64,000 bases of DNA from the NCBI GenBank assembly GCA_013398295.1, contig VZSF01008168.1, positions 1 to 64,000 on the forward strand. The letters run 5' to 3'. The translations under genes and the position numbers were made by a program. This stretch comes from Chionis minor. Its lineage: Eukaryota; Chordata; Aves; Charadriiformes; Chionididae. Below the pieces are notes generated by a model. It did no database searches. It was not told the DNA's origin and was given only the letters and a program-made list of their open reading frames with translations. Shown here one piece after another: positions 43,901-58,900 of this stretch (its first letter is position 1; every line of letters begins with the position of its first letter).

Positions 43901-46900
43901 TGTTGTAAATACTACTTAAAAGTACCAAGAAAATCTATATCTAACAATGTTACTATCCAATACACATAAGACTCATAAAACGGCTGATCTGATGGATGTA
44001 AGAGAGACAGATAATTGAAGAGCAACGTAACAATTAATTCAAATTATAATTCAGAAAGAACAGAATTTTGTTCTTACTAACACTGGAGCTGAATTTTCCG
44101 ATGCAAAATCTTCAACATAAATACCATCTTAGGCTCTTCTTCCCACACACTTCCATCCTACTTTCCCACTGAGAACCAAATGAACGAAATAACTTGATGA
44201 AAATATAATCCAGGATCTTGTCTGCAGAAGAATCACAGAGGTGCGTTTGCATACCTGATGGCATAACTTCATCATATATCCCAGCTAAATTAATGGTTTA
44301 TTGTCGCAAAGGTGACTAAGTGGCTCACTGCATCATTTCCTATCTGTCTGTTCCACTCCACCTTGCTAAAAGGGAAGCAAACTTAATTTGCCAATCAAAA
44401 GATAAACTCCCTGCCAAAACCCACACTTTTTAATTTTTTTAATAAAAAAGGCCAGATGAGCAGGATCTGGAAGTCAGAGAAACAGAGAAGTGACACAAAC
44501 AAGACTTCACTTTTTCAGCATCATTAAAAGTGTTAAATGTCCTTCATGAAAACACATCCTCAATTAATGATATGGTGCAAAGACCAGAGGAAGCAGCAAT
44601 GCAAAGGGGAGGGAGTTTTGTCTCTACTGTTTAAATTTAGTAACAAAGAGGTCACAATATACATAATACATTCCTTACTGGACATGGCAAGTAGAATTAT
44701 TTGTTAAAAATTAGTTACCAATGTCTGTTTTTCTCTGAGGAAGAGATATTTACAATCAACTGTAATTGATCTTTTCCAAAAGGAGCTTTCTTCCAAAAGA
44801 GTTTAACAACTGTAATACTTGCATCATTTTCTTGCCTACTTCTAATCGTTATTTAAAGAGACAGACTGCATTTTTATTCACAGGAAAACTAGCACCGTCC
44901 AGCTATAAAATTTAGGTGGAGAATAGACATTGTAGTTTCATGGGGATGTAATCAGAGAAGTTATCACCAGGCTTCAACCTCTCATGGTCTGTCTTCTCAA
45001 CAGCATAAAAACTTCTGTGTCCTTTTCCTACTATGACTTTCACAGGAGGATTATACGAGGAGAATACTGTCACAGATACAAACTTTGTAGTGGTCATCAT
45101 GAAATACCAGGTCATGTTTGGGAGATTTTAATAACTCACGCACAAAATCTAATTATTATAGCTTTGCTTTTGTATTGAGCCTGTCTCCTGAGGCAGTGTA
45201 TCTATACTGCATTCTGAATTCCTAAGACTTGGCCTGCATGCATAGGTTTACTTGCCAGCCCAGCCTTTCTCACTAATACTCTCCAACACCTTCAACTTTA
45301 GCATAACTTATTTGTGCCAGCCTCAACTTCCAATATGCCTGTACTCTTTCCATGTTTCATCTACTCCTATACATTTGTATGGCACTTTAGGCAAAGCGAG
45401 TGAGTAATCCCAGAACTGGACTGTCTCTGTCAAAAGAAACAATCACACAAGAACAAGTTGTTGTTGAAAAAAAAGATCTCCTAATGCTAACACAAGTTTG
45501 GTCCATGTATATTCAACAGATTTGAAAACTGCTGTGTTTAACTAAGATGCATTTAAAAATAAAAAGTATTTGGCCACTTTATTAGCATTCCAGTTCCTAT
45601 GTAAAAAGGGCAAGAAGGAGGAGCCAGGAAACTACAGGCCAGTCGGCCTCACCTCCATCCCTGGAAAGATGATGGAACAGCTTGTTCTGGGCATCATCTC
45701 CAAGCATCTGGAGGAAAAGAGGGTTATCAGTAGTCAACATGGATTCACCAAGGGGAAGTCATGTCTGACTAACCTGACAGCCCTCTACGATGGCATGACT
45801 GGATGGATAGATGAGGGGAGGGCAGTGGATGTTGCCCACCTTGACTTCAGCAAGGCTTCTGACACTGCCTCCCACAGCATCCTCATAGGCAAGCTTAGGA
45901 AGTGTGGGTTAGATGAGTGGACAGTGAGGCAGATTGAAAACTGGTGAGCAGGTAGGTCTCAGAGGGTTGTGGTCGGTGGGGCAGAGTCTAGTTGGTGGCC
46001 TGTGACTAGTGGTGTCCCCAGGGGTCAGTGCTGGGTCCAGTCCTGTTCAATGTATTCATCAGGGACCTGGATGAAGGGATGGAGTGCACCATCAGCAAGT
46101 TTGCTGGTGACACAAAGCTGGGAGGGATGGCTGAGACCCTGGAAGTCCGAGCTGCCATTCAGCATGACCTGGACAAGCTGGAGATGGGCACAGAGAAACC
46201 ATATGAAGTTCAACAAGGCTAAATGTAGGGTCCTGCACCCGGGGAGGAATAACCCCATGCAGCAGTACAGGTTGGGGGCTGACCTGCTGGAAAGCAGCTC
46301 TGCAGAGAGGGAGCTGGGAGTCCTGGTGGACAACAGGGTGACCATGAGCCAGCAATGTGCCCTGGTGGCCCAGAAGGCCAATGGCATCCTGGGGTGCACC
46401 AAGAAGAGTGTGGCCAGCAGGTGGAGGGAGGTCATCCTCACCCTCTACTCTGCCCTGGTGAGACCACATCTGGAATGCCGTGTCCAGTTCCGGGCCCCCC
46501 AGTTTTAGAAAGACAGGGAGAGCGGGAGAGGGTGCAGTGAAGGGCCACAAGGATGACTAGGGGTCTGGAGCATCTTTCTTATGAGGAAAGGCTAAGGGAG
46601 TTGGGTCTTTTTAGGCTGGAGAAGAGAAGACTGGGGGCGGATCTCATCAATGTTTACAAATACTTAAAGGGAGGGTGCCAGGAGGAGGGGGCCAGGCTTT
46701 TTTCAGTGATACCCAGTGATAGGACAAGGGGCAACAGGTATAAAATCGAATATAGGAAGTTCCATCTTAACTTCTTCCCTTTGAGGGTGGCAGAGCCCTG
46801 GCAGAGGCTGCCCAGAGAGGTGGTGGAGTCTCCAACTCTGGAGACATTCCAAACCCACCTGGACGCCATCCTGTGCAACCTGCTGTAGGTGGACCTGCTC

Positions 46901-49900
46901 TGGCAGGGGGGTTGGACCAGATGATCTCTAGAGGTCCCTTCCAACCCTTAAAATTCTGTGATTCTGTAAACTGAAAATACGAGAATGCACATATTAGGTC
47001 AGTCCAAAAAAATCTAACACTTCTAACAGGTGATGCACAGGAAAGAGTTTAAGAAAAAAATACATATACAACAATGTTTTCTCAAAATATTCTCCCAGAA
47101 CCACACAGTCATACATAAACACAAGTTAACTGAAGTAGAAAAAGCCACGTGACATACCTGAAAGCAAGAATAAATATTAGAGATATGAACAACATGTTAA
47201 ACACTTCAGTAAATGTGTTAATATAAGTCATTACCATTCACAGTAATGACTTATATCACACAATGAAAATTAGTGCCTAAGGAAAGGAAGAAGTATAAAT
47301 TATATTTGTTTTTAAAACAATTTATCCATGGACAGGAAAAAATAATTTTAATCATGATTTAAACTAGACATTTTAAAATAACCCATTATGAATGTCACGA
47401 TGCCCTTCAGGGGGAGTCTAATAAAAACAATCAAATAACATATGCTTACAACATAATTCACTGCAGAAGTCACTGAATTCTAGACTGCCTTCCCAAATCT
47501 TATGGCATTTAGTCTATGGAATAAGATTATATTCATGTACAAACCAAGCTCCAAGTAACAGACCTTTATAATTCTGGGACATACATTCCTTACGCATTCC
47601 TTATTGGTTTTGACCTTGTGAAACAGACTGCAGGATTAGAAGATACAGGAACACAGACAAGGTCAAAAAATGTTTACAAACAAGGTTTTGTCTACTTCCA
47701 CAATACACGCACATTTATCTCATTATTTTCATAAAATGCAGCATCAAGCCTGCAATAATTGTGACCATTTTAACAAATGCTAAGTTGTTTTTCACTGTAC
47801 GATATGTGGGAAAACACACTTCTCCCTTTCCCAGAATACTAAGACAATCTTCAAAATATTTACCAAGAACAAAACCTTAAACAGGCAGATGGTATCACAT
47901 GGGCTCAGAGCAAACTGGTAACAGCTTAATCTTCATAACACACAGATTTCAAAGTTCTAGTCTGTCACAGTTTAAGTCAGGGCAGACTAAACATTAGTTA
48001 GCATGCAATAACCATTTTAATTATTCCTTCTGTGAAAGAGTGACTATTAATGCAAAGAACACTACAAAGCGTGGTGTTCTACAGAACACTACAGAAAAGT
48101 GCTTTTCGCTACTTCTCCTTTCCTTGCTGAAAGGAGCACTGCATACAGGTTAGACTTACGGGCTTGCGACATCATCCTAACTACAGGGGTGATGCCAGCT
48201 CAGGAGGCCAAGGCACATTCCACCACTGCCGAACACCTGAGCAGCACACATCCATCTGACAATAAGTAGTAGTAAGTTACTCACATAATAAATTAACGCT
48301 TTCTGCAACAGTTTCCAGATCTTTATATACAAGACAGTAACAGCCATGGTTAAGACTACAAAAGTGCTCCCAATAGCATGGCAGTGGTAGAGCAGGAGGT
48401 AGAACCAAGCATTAGCATGTGGACTGCCACCAGAGAATATATCTTAACCATGTGCTTCAGCTGCAGTGGCTATGCTGTGAGCAGTCTCGTGTACGTTCCC
48501 ACGCCAATGCAGCACTTTGACTTCTACTTCCTGGCGAATGTCTAGGCACCCTAATGGCTTTGTGATTTGTGTCTTTAAACCCGTTTAGTTTTGGAGGACG
48601 CTGTTCTGTGAACCGTTCCAGATACAAGTAGATCCCATGTATACTCCCAGCCCAGGTCTTCGTTGATCGAGGTGAACTGTACTGTCTGGTCCTCTTGATG
48701 GTGGCCTATTTCTTTTCCGGTGTGCTCTTCTCTTTGTCATGTTGCACCCGTGCCCTGAGTTTTTTTCCAAATCCCATGTGCTTTCTCCCCCCACAAGTTA
48801 GCCATTCACATTAGCTTTCCTCATCTCTGCCAATTCTTGCTTCCAGTGCCTGAGCCAGACCCAAATGGTAATGGCAACAATCCAAGCATCAGTACACAGG
48901 CATAACCTGGCCACTTCGTCTGTAACGTTACTTAAGTGGCCAGTCTTGTGGCTTGGACTTCCAAGAACTGATTTGATTGCCCTTCACTTTCATGCATTTC
49001 TACCACCTGCTAAACAGGATTCCAAAGAGCACCTTTCCACGCTCTCTAACTTCCAACAACGCAACAAGAAGCATCTGTGTAGAAGGCATATAGCTTGTCA
49101 CATTCCGGTGTTTCTTGGGCATGGGTAGCAGTGCTACTGCTGACTCTACTCCTGCAGAGACAGGCAGTTTAAGACAGCAAAGGGGTGTTCTGATTCATAC
49201 CCACAGCAGCTGTGATGTCCTTACGGGTCCTTAGCATGTCCATTCCTTAAAAAGGCAATGCCCAAGATGCAAGGAGCACCAGATCCCATCCCCACTTTGC
49301 AGTGCTTCCAGTTTTTTTTCAGTAAAATTGAGCTTGGTTTCTACTACACAGAGCTTTCACTGGCTTCTGCTGCCTCCTTTGATGATGAATGGCACCCTTC
49401 CACCCAGTGTAAAAGGGAACAGGGTGCATTAAACCCTTAGGTCCACCAAGGCTTGATGTCTTCTGTGCCAGGCCACCAGACTCACAGTCCAGTAATCCCA
49501 TTACCCCTGTGACATCATCATCCCCAGCTGGCTGGTGGCAGAATCTCCCCTACTGGATGTTTACCAAAGCCAGTTCTGTTTAGCATTCTAAATCTGTGAA
49601 CACCTTTTTAAAGTGCCTGATACTAAAATAAAAACCAATGTGATTACTAAATGCATGAAAATTATTGTCAAGCTGCAGGCTAGAGACACATCTCCAGGAA
49701 AGATGCTTCACATCCTTCTCTCCTAATGATGATATCCTGCAAGACAACATGGGGAACGCTGTGCTGGGCTCAAACAGGGAACGGAAGGCTACACAGAGAA
49801 ACCAAATTCTGCCTCTTCCACCTTCTGCGATAGTGCTTATACGTACTAGAAAGTGGGTTTGTTATGTCAAATTTAGTTACTGGTTATCTCAAGTTAATCT

Positions 49901-52900
49901 TCTTTCTCCCCCTTTTCCCCTGGAAGTTATCCTGCAGTTGTCTTTACAAATTTAAGAGAGAAGCTCAGCACTTTTCACATCCACGAGTCTACTTCAGCCT
50001 CTGCTTGTAAGGGCTTCAATATATGGACAGTTGAATTAAAGTGAAAAGTTATTAAGCAACATTTTTAGTTATGAAAAGCACCATTCCCACTTTCTATAAC
50101 ACGGAAAATGATAAAAAGATAAGAAATTAAATACCCCGAGCCATTACTTTCAGCTGAAAGCATTCATCCACATTAAGAGAGTTAACTATTTCCAGAGAAC
50201 TGCATAGCTACCAGTAAGTTAAAAAAAATCAAGTAAAATACATTAAGCACATTAGCTTGAGCTCAAATGAAGAAAACTCTCTGCAGACTATCAACACAAG
50301 GAATTTCCTAGTCTCTAATGCTCCTGGACAAAGATGTCTATTTTAAATAGAAACATCAACTCTCACAGTGTTCTAAAGCTGGAAGTGTCATATAGGACAC
50401 ACCTCTGCTTTATATTATGACAGCAACACCAAATTATCTACCCCTTAAGGTCTGCAAAATCACGTAAATGTGAGAGCAGGAGAACAAGAACAGTAGGTCA
50501 TTCCACAGAACAGTTTTTCATCTGTTTTCTCTTCTGTAAGGTAAACATTAATTTGCCTTTTACTCTGTACCTGTGATGAAGGCATGACAAAACCAATCAG
50601 CACCACAACTTGTTAAGTACACCATTACCATTGCTTTCCCTTCCCAATCCTGACAACTACTCATGGAGACAGGTCAATATTAAACTTCTACTTTACCATT
50701 GCTGCCTTTAATAGAAGGACACACTTTCGTGTTTCCCATAGATTTTGGAACAACTGCTCGTATACGAAGGTTGGTTTAATGGTGTGATATACAAAGTAAA
50801 CCAAGGACAGCTTAACTCATCAATTTGGTCCTAGCGCAGCAGACAGAATTCCGTAGTGTTCTGCCATCACTGATTTGAATGACAAGAGAAGAGAAATCAT
50901 TTTTTATCTCCACTTGTCACAAAACAGCATCACACAGTCTCAGGAACTGACTTATGACTCTTTTGCATCACTATTAGATAATGTATTTGGGATGTAAGAC
51001 TACACATTTCAAAATTAACAATGTCAAAGTGACAAGGTGATCTGCAGATCAGTTTTTAATACAGATTGTTCTCCCCTCCCTGACAGGTTGCATTTACATA
51101 ATAAAACAAGTGTATTCCATGCACTTCAGCATTTCCTTTTTAAAATTAATTTATTAGTAAATATGACTTTGGAAAATTTAGCGATTTGCGTGAGACTCCA
51201 GGAGGGAGAGACATATTACCAAAAACCTTTTCCACACTTCTTATTTACACAACACTTTGCACACTAATTCATCTTTGAATAAAACTGAATAGATTCATTT
51301 GAAAATAATTAATCTGAAGGTCAGAATAATAACGTCTTGCATGCTTCTGTTGTTTCCTTTCCCAGTGTACTAATAGAGCCTATTCATACTTAAAGCAACT
51401 AAAACAACACTTGTTTAAAAGTTATTTTCTCAAATTTATTGAGGTGCATTCCCATTTAGAGAGAACACCCTTATTGCCATATCAAAACAAAAAAGTTTCT
51501 GGTTTGTACACTAGGAGAACTGCTAAACAAACATCACCAATACCAAAGATGCTTGCCTCTGCCTAAACATACTAAGAGTCTGTGACTAAGCATAGGAAAA
51601 CGTAAGGTCCAACTACTGCTTCACCAAGTTTGGACAAATGTGAGTACGCAAGACAAGTGAAAATTAGAAATTACACCACTTCCACATCAAAGAAGTTTAC
51701 ATTTGAATGAGACATGGTATAGAACTGCATTACAGTCTACTGTGTCACAGTTCACAGCAGAAGTTGGCATGAGCCAAATGTAGGTATCAGTCTAGCAGTT
51801 TTCACTTAAACTGAACAATAAGGTGACACTTCAGACCTTTATGACTACATTTCTGTTATTACTAAGGATAAAAAATTTCAGTAATGCTAAGTCTACATCT
51901 GGATGTACAGATATATTTATACTTCCAGCTGTCACATTTAAGACTGACTACTTCAGTATTTAAAATAAGATACACCATTACACAGTATATCAATCTGCAG
52001 TTTGATGTAGAAAATCTAAAACAGACATCATGACCAGACTCCACAGACATTATATACTTTGCATTTATGCTAGATACAGGGCAAGAGCCTAAGGAAATAA
52101 TATTTTCCTCTTGAAACTGTGTATGTCTCATCAATGTGCAATTTGAAGATGCCAGGAAGTAAATAATTAGCTTATTAAAAAAACTACAGATGTCTTATAT
52201 CAATCATGCCGTTCTAAAGATTCACTATCACAAAAGCTTTTCTCCTCTTCTAGGTTTTTCCCTGTAATATATGATGTCCAGACCGCTCAGCTAAATTGGG
52301 TCACTAGGAGAGGCTGCAGTGGAGCAAGAAGAACAAAGTAGTGAAATAAACTACCATTAACAAAAGTAACCTTTAGCACATGATTATCAAGCGCTGTAAA
52401 ATTAGGGTGACAAGTTACGTTTTTAAATGAACACAAAATGTACATTTTCATTCTTAAAGTATGAAATACCTCCACTTAGTATGGAGACTTTAAACCCATC
52501 CTGAAGGACAAGAATCCATATAGAACTTTGAATGCTCTAGAGATCAAGCAGGCATCATGACACAGGAGAAGACTTTCCTTTGAAACTGTGCAACAAAAAG
52601 AAGATGAGAGCTTTTCTTTGTAGCATCATTACCAATTCATGACTTCTAAGAATGCTGTTTTCTGATAGTTTAAATACAAACTTTACTAGCAATAAAGATT
52701 AATGTATATGCTTCCCAGTTAGCTTAACCCTTAAATACATGAAGATTAAAATTTAAGTTTTCCTCATGAGTTGAGTCTTCTCGTTTCAAGAGAAAGTTAC
52801 TTCAATATATTCCTTTCAAACACATTCTTTTCAAACAATCAATAGGTCACTCAACACAATCCTTACAAAAAAAATCTTCATCCTAATTCTTAACAAGTAA

Positions 52901-55900
52901 TTGAATGTGTGAGCATGTCTGTAAATAAACACTACACAGAATGAACTCCTGTACAGTGACATGATACTTTGCCTTAAACTTCAGGTTTTTTGCTTGAAGT
53001 CACAGATGTATCTACAAAGTGTCATATTTTGGATAGCTTTGTGCCATTTCACGCTTTACTATGCACAAATCAGAAGATGTTTATGTAATGTAAGCATCCA
53101 GTACCCTAATTGAACCATCAGTAAGCTGTCTCTTGAATTTGGTCAAAAGAAAATTTACATACCTTATAAAGTATAGAAGTGCCATAACTGAACAATCTGG
53201 TTCGTAATTTGTAATTATTAAAGGTTAAAATAGAGGAAGAAATACAGCTAAGAGAAACAGAACAAAACTATGAAGCTTATGACTTGGTATCAGCAAAACC
53301 CAGGTAGTGTTATAATAAAAGAAGTAACAAGTGTAAGTGAAAGGCTATAGAGAGATTCCTACCTTTAAACTGACTGCTAAGAGACCTGTAACAACACTGT
53401 ATGAAAAAACGAAGACAGAAGATGGAAGATGTTAGCAAATTATTGCAAAGGTAATGGTAAATAGGTTGAAGTAAGAAAGAAAAATATTGTTATAAAAGTA
53501 AAAATATGATGAGCTGTGGATTTCCTTGCAAAGGAAATAGTTTAACAATGCAAACATACAGGAAAAAAAAAAAAGAAAATGACTGGCAGGATCACAATAG
53601 CAATCAACAACATTTCTGCAAAATTTCTATATGAAACACACACTTTTTACCATACATTTTTAACACTAGTTCCCTCTGAAAACAGGAAAATGCATAAACA
53701 GGATTCCAGGATACACTGTTTATCAGCAGCTCTACCTTGTCACATGAAAGACATCTACTTTTATTATTTTCATTTCTATTGTTCTGCAGAACTAAATGTA
53801 CATAACTTAAAGACAGTAATATTTGGGCAAAAAAATTCTTGCTTCCCAAGCATCCAAAACCCACCATGGATTCCCAGGAAGCTGCCAAAAAGATCTGTGT
53901 CTCAACTGATCAATCATTCAATTTAGAAGCATGAAACTACTTTTTCTAACTTAGAAATTTTCAGAGCCCTACAAATTGTCTAAAAAAAAGAATAATTCCC
54001 ACTCTCAACTTAACTATGACACTTTAAAGACATATTTTGGATTGTTTGCCTTTTAAGTATTTATTTTTCAGCTTCACATTTAAAGCTTTTCTCCACAACA
54101 ATGGAAGTTGTGGAGCCAGAAGCCAGAAAATTTTAATTTTTTCAAAGGAAGAGTCATGTTCTCGAACAATACCATAACTCTAGGACTAAAAACTCTAAGA
54201 ATTGCACACTTGAAGTCAAGGGGTTGGAAAGTAATAGAAGTCTGCGTGATGATGTGCATCACATAAATTACATATTACTTGAATAAGCTCTTGTCTTAAT
54301 AGATGAAAGATTTGCATCAAGATCAAGAATAGAGTATAATACTTCTATTGCCAAGCTGAATTTTCAAGTACTGCTTAATACATTCTAGGAGAGTCATGTT
54401 ATGTGCAAGAAAAACACGCTCCCACCTACGATACCCACATTTCTTACCCTTTTTGTCTCATCTGTGTTTTGGTTTCTCCCGACTTCCTCAACAATTTTTC
54501 TTATCAGTTTCTCAGTGGTCTCTGTTCCTCAGACCAACTCTGCCTCAGCTGCTGGAACAATTAGTAATAAACTAGCCACCATAAGAATCATACTTTAGAT
54601 TAAAGCTTCAGTATCAATACACTAATTATATAAATGAGGGCAAAGTCATAATCACAGATTGTCTGGAGACTGAGGAGACAGCACAGCATTAATATACCCC
54701 TATTTTTGTTTACATTCTCCCCTGTATTCGAAAGCGTACCTCTTTTGTTAAAATGAATGCTCCCTCTTTTCAGTATATATGGACAAACCCTCCTCCTCTC
54801 TTATTCCCTCTTCTAGTATCACCAGTCACACAAAATGAACTTTTCCCTTCAGTTTTACTTCACAATAATACATTCTCTAACAGTCTGCATTTCTTCCAAC
54901 TCTCAACAGAATGCAGGTTAGTTGGCAATATAATAATTTTCCCTGATGAAAGTATACTGTGAAGTGATTTAACAGTAAGACTAAAATCATTTTACTGTTA
55001 AGCATGACTTCTTCAGTTTTAATCCTACCCTTTTGCTTATAAACATACAACCAACTATGGGAGAAAGATGATTCTAAGAAGAAAACCAATGAAGCCCATA
55101 CAACTCCTGAATTTTATTAATATTTAAATCCATGCATCCTGTTAATATTTTCTGTGGCTTATAAAATACTGGTAGCTAAATGCATTACCACCTTTGGGAA
55201 GTCTACAGTTTTAAATTAGATTGCTTTGTTTAAGCATCAAGTAGATAATACTCAGTCTAGAACACAGTTTTAATCTATGCTTTGGATTGGATGTTTTGAG
55301 AACTCCGAATCCTGCTGAGACGTAGCTTTTTTCTTATCCTGTGTTATGAGTCCCTCTTCCTATCTTTTAAGGTACACACTGAAACAGCAACTAGTGCCAT
55401 GACAAGGAGGTCCTCCGAGAGAACATTTTTCACAACACGTTATGCTACACTTAGTCACCAGCATGCATTGAAAATGTCGATTTTGTACACAAAACAGATG
55501 AATCCTATGGCTCAAAAATAAAATTCACAAAACTAAAAAATTCCAAATTAATCATAATCTTGTTCATTGATGATTCTGCATCAGAGACACGTAATGTACG
55601 TTATTAATGTCTAGTTCTCAGCCCTACAGAGAGCAGCCATTACACAGCAAAAACAAGCAACAGAGAGCAAAGACAATAGGGGAATATAGCACAGACTGAA
55701 TGATCTTTGCATTTAAATACTAGTCCCACTAGTGTTTATACATATAAATATACACACATACACTTGAGACTTATTTTATGTGATAGTAAGACCAAAATTG
55801 TGTTCCCTACAGAAACTATGTTATAGGATCCTGCAGGTAAAAATAACTCTTCATTGCTAAGTCTTAAGTTAATTTTACATTTTTAAAGCACTTAATTTTA

Positions 55901-58900
55901 CTTCCATACATTTTTTCTGTTTCAGAAAACAAGAGCCACACACCAGCTCTATTACAATAAACTGAAAATTGTGTATTAATGGATAAAGCGGGGTTGTACA
56001 GAATAAAAGGAAATCTAAAACTGCATAGAATTATAGGTAGTAATTTGTTTTGTTTATCAGCAAGTGATATCTATACTTACTGACCTTTCCTTTAAACACT
56101 CCTTCAGCTCATGCCTTAAGTTGACCTATAAGACTGGACAATACATGTAGTTTTGCCACCCATACCTTTACTCACACTTTGGAACCCCATCCCTATAAAT
56201 ACTTGGTTGTCTGCCAGAGAAAGACCAAGGAAAAATAAAACATTTATAAATTAAAAAACCTGAACAGCTCAAGAGACTGTGGATGTCTGCAGTTCCTAAT
56301 CATCTTCTAGAACTGACCAGTTTTATAAGGAGAGCAAGCTTTTCTATACCTCTACCAATTTTTACTACACAGATACAAGTTTGCTAGCACTGACAGAAAT
56401 CAAATCAAAATTGAACAGATCACCTACTTTTGAGCTCGAAGAGTTACCTCCACAGAAACTAAGTTTTGCACTACAGCTTCCACCATATTCAAGGACTTAC
56501 ACTGTGCACTGAGTAACTTTACAAAAAATCATTATAGATTTCAAAGTGACTGTGTTTTGAGAAAGGACAGATAACTGAAACAAAGAGGGAGGAACAGACA
56601 CAAAGCCAGAGTAATTTTCCTGATAACACAAGATCAGAACAAATAGCTTGTCTGTATACACGGAGCAAGAAACATAAATTAGAGACTAGAAAACAGGAAC
56701 AGGTGAACTAACAAAGGAAAAAAAAAAAAAGAGTAAGAAAACGAGTGCACTATTGTCAGTAGTAAAATGAAAAAAATGAACAACCAAAAAGCCCACAGAA
56801 ATGGAACAGGAAAGCAAAACCTAATCAAGCTGAGCAAAGTTAGGTAGGAAAAGAAGACCTAGCAAAACCAAGAGCGATTACAGGTAATTTATAAATTAAA
56901 CTATGTCACCTGGCAATATTACAAGTTAGTAAAATACTCAGATGCTATATTCATTTTATTTGCAGTGGTCTTTGGTGTCACTGTGGTAACATGCATTTCA
57001 TGCTGACTGCCAAATAGTAATTAAGCATTTCTAGCCTAGAAAACGTTACAGCTAAACAGCTGAAGGCAAATAGAATTATTTAGGTTGGAAAAGAACTTTA
57101 AGATATGGGAGTCTGTGTCTTGTGAAGGGTTGAAGCGTAGTTTCTACACTCATATGAAGCCTTTAAGCATATTGGGAGCCTGGGAAAGTGCAAAAACGTG
57201 CTTTGAATTCTCCCTTTAAAAACATCTATGGCCTTTTCCAAGGTATTGCAGTCTGCGTATTATCTAGTAAACAAGAATCAAAAGTTGGAGCGATACTCTT
57301 AAACAAATCACTGCAAGGTGTAGTAGAACTGATGTACAGTGCCCTGCTCTTCATTACAAATGGAAGTTACTTCATGCCCTTCTCATGAGCCACTGCACAT
57401 GTAGCTACCATGCCACTTAAAGACAAGAAAAACGGTTACCAGTCCCTGGTTTCTCCACGAGGTCTGATCCCAAACCAGAAGGCATGATAAGATTTGATTT
57501 CTGCCTATATCCAAACTGATTTTGGATCATCCCTGTTCCCACAATTAATGCAACCCACCTCTCAAGAGAGAGTAGTGTTCCCTGTAAACAGTAATATCCT
57601 AGTAGGAAGTACTGACCCACCATACACTTGTGCACTTGCGCAAAGTACGCACACTTGCACTGGGTGTATGCATATAAACGTTATTTTGATTCCTTTGCTT
57701 CCAGTATTCACTGCTGAGAAAGAATGACCTGTCTGCTCCTTGACTTGAAATGCCACTGTGATACACCATGTCTTTTAACAAATAAGAACAGCAGCAAGTT
57801 AAATTACTTGCAGTACGGTGTCATTAAGAAAGTTAATGGCTAAGAGAACGGTTAGATTATTGAATCATATGAGCATTCATTACATTGGCTTTCACAGGAA
57901 ATTTTGGGTGCAGTTTCCTGGTCAGTTTAAGCTGATCTAAGGCTACGGTGAGCAGAGGCAGTCCCCCTGCAGTGACTAACAGCTGCCAGGCCGTACGGTA
58001 GCAGAATAGTTTACTATGCAGTTCACTCACAACAATTGCTCTATTACGAGGGAGGTGCAGAAATGTGCTACTGAGGATGGTGCTGCACTTATGGCAACAG
58101 TCCCGAGTCTGAACAACTTTAGCCAACAGGGAAATAGCAAGAGCGGCATCAACAGGAGCAGTCAAAATACTTTTTCCTTTTCACCTACCCACTCTGCAGC
58201 ACAGTGTCAGAAATACTGCCTCTTACTCCAGTGCAACAGTCACATCCACAGACTGAAAAGATAGGCTCTGTTACCACATGCTGAAATGAGGGGGAAAAAA
58301 AAAAAAAGTCTCTCAAATGTAGTCTTCCATAGAGATTACGCAGCACAAAAGTAAATTAAAAGTACAAATGATAGTGGTCAACAGCCAAAAAAAATGAAAG
58401 CAAGAGTGCAAGTCCGTACAACAGTTGATAAGTGCAGAAGAAAGAATTAAGAACTATACCTTGAAATAGCAGCTGTAGCCATACTTTAATTACATAACTA
58501 ACACATCCTCACGTTTTGACATAATATTATGTTTAATCAGGACATTCTTTAAAAGAAAGTTGACCTAAACACACCTGTGCTTATCACTTAATACCTCCAG
58601 AGGTGCTTCAGCTAGCTCAGGATTAGTTCAGCAGAAAACTTGAGAAAGACATCCTTGTAAGACCCAGCATACTTAACTGCTTACCTCCCCCCAGAGGGTA
58701 CCCAAGCAGATTAATTTTCTTGACTATAGACCAAATCAAAGAAATAGTAATTTGACAACTGATTAAAAAAAACTATGAAATTGGTTTATATATTGTTATT
58801 TTCATGTTTCTAACTGTGACAGATGATTCCCATCCCTGATTATATCAGAAATTATTAGTAAACAAGCTTGCTCAGTAAACAGCAAGTTCATAAGGAAGGA

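Larger units (their letters stand above)
35259..53362 (-). other. PTBP3 intron 2 (18 kb)
   Basis: The longest intron. It contains a CpG-rich segment (about 39430-39880), a TA/CA microsatellite (43681-43710), a CR1 (45598-46969), a perfect hairpin (47221-47256) and a decayed ERVL-like pol fragment (about 48400-49560). The stretches 35.3-39.2, 39.9-45.6 and 49.6-53.3 kb are AT-rich, with only short open frames lacking recognisable similarity. Confidence 0.8.

Noticed and set aside
45969..46508. 179-codon open frame as a possible gene
   Set aside because: It is a frame-shifted part of the CR1 ORF2, with recognisable RT pieces in neighbouring frames.
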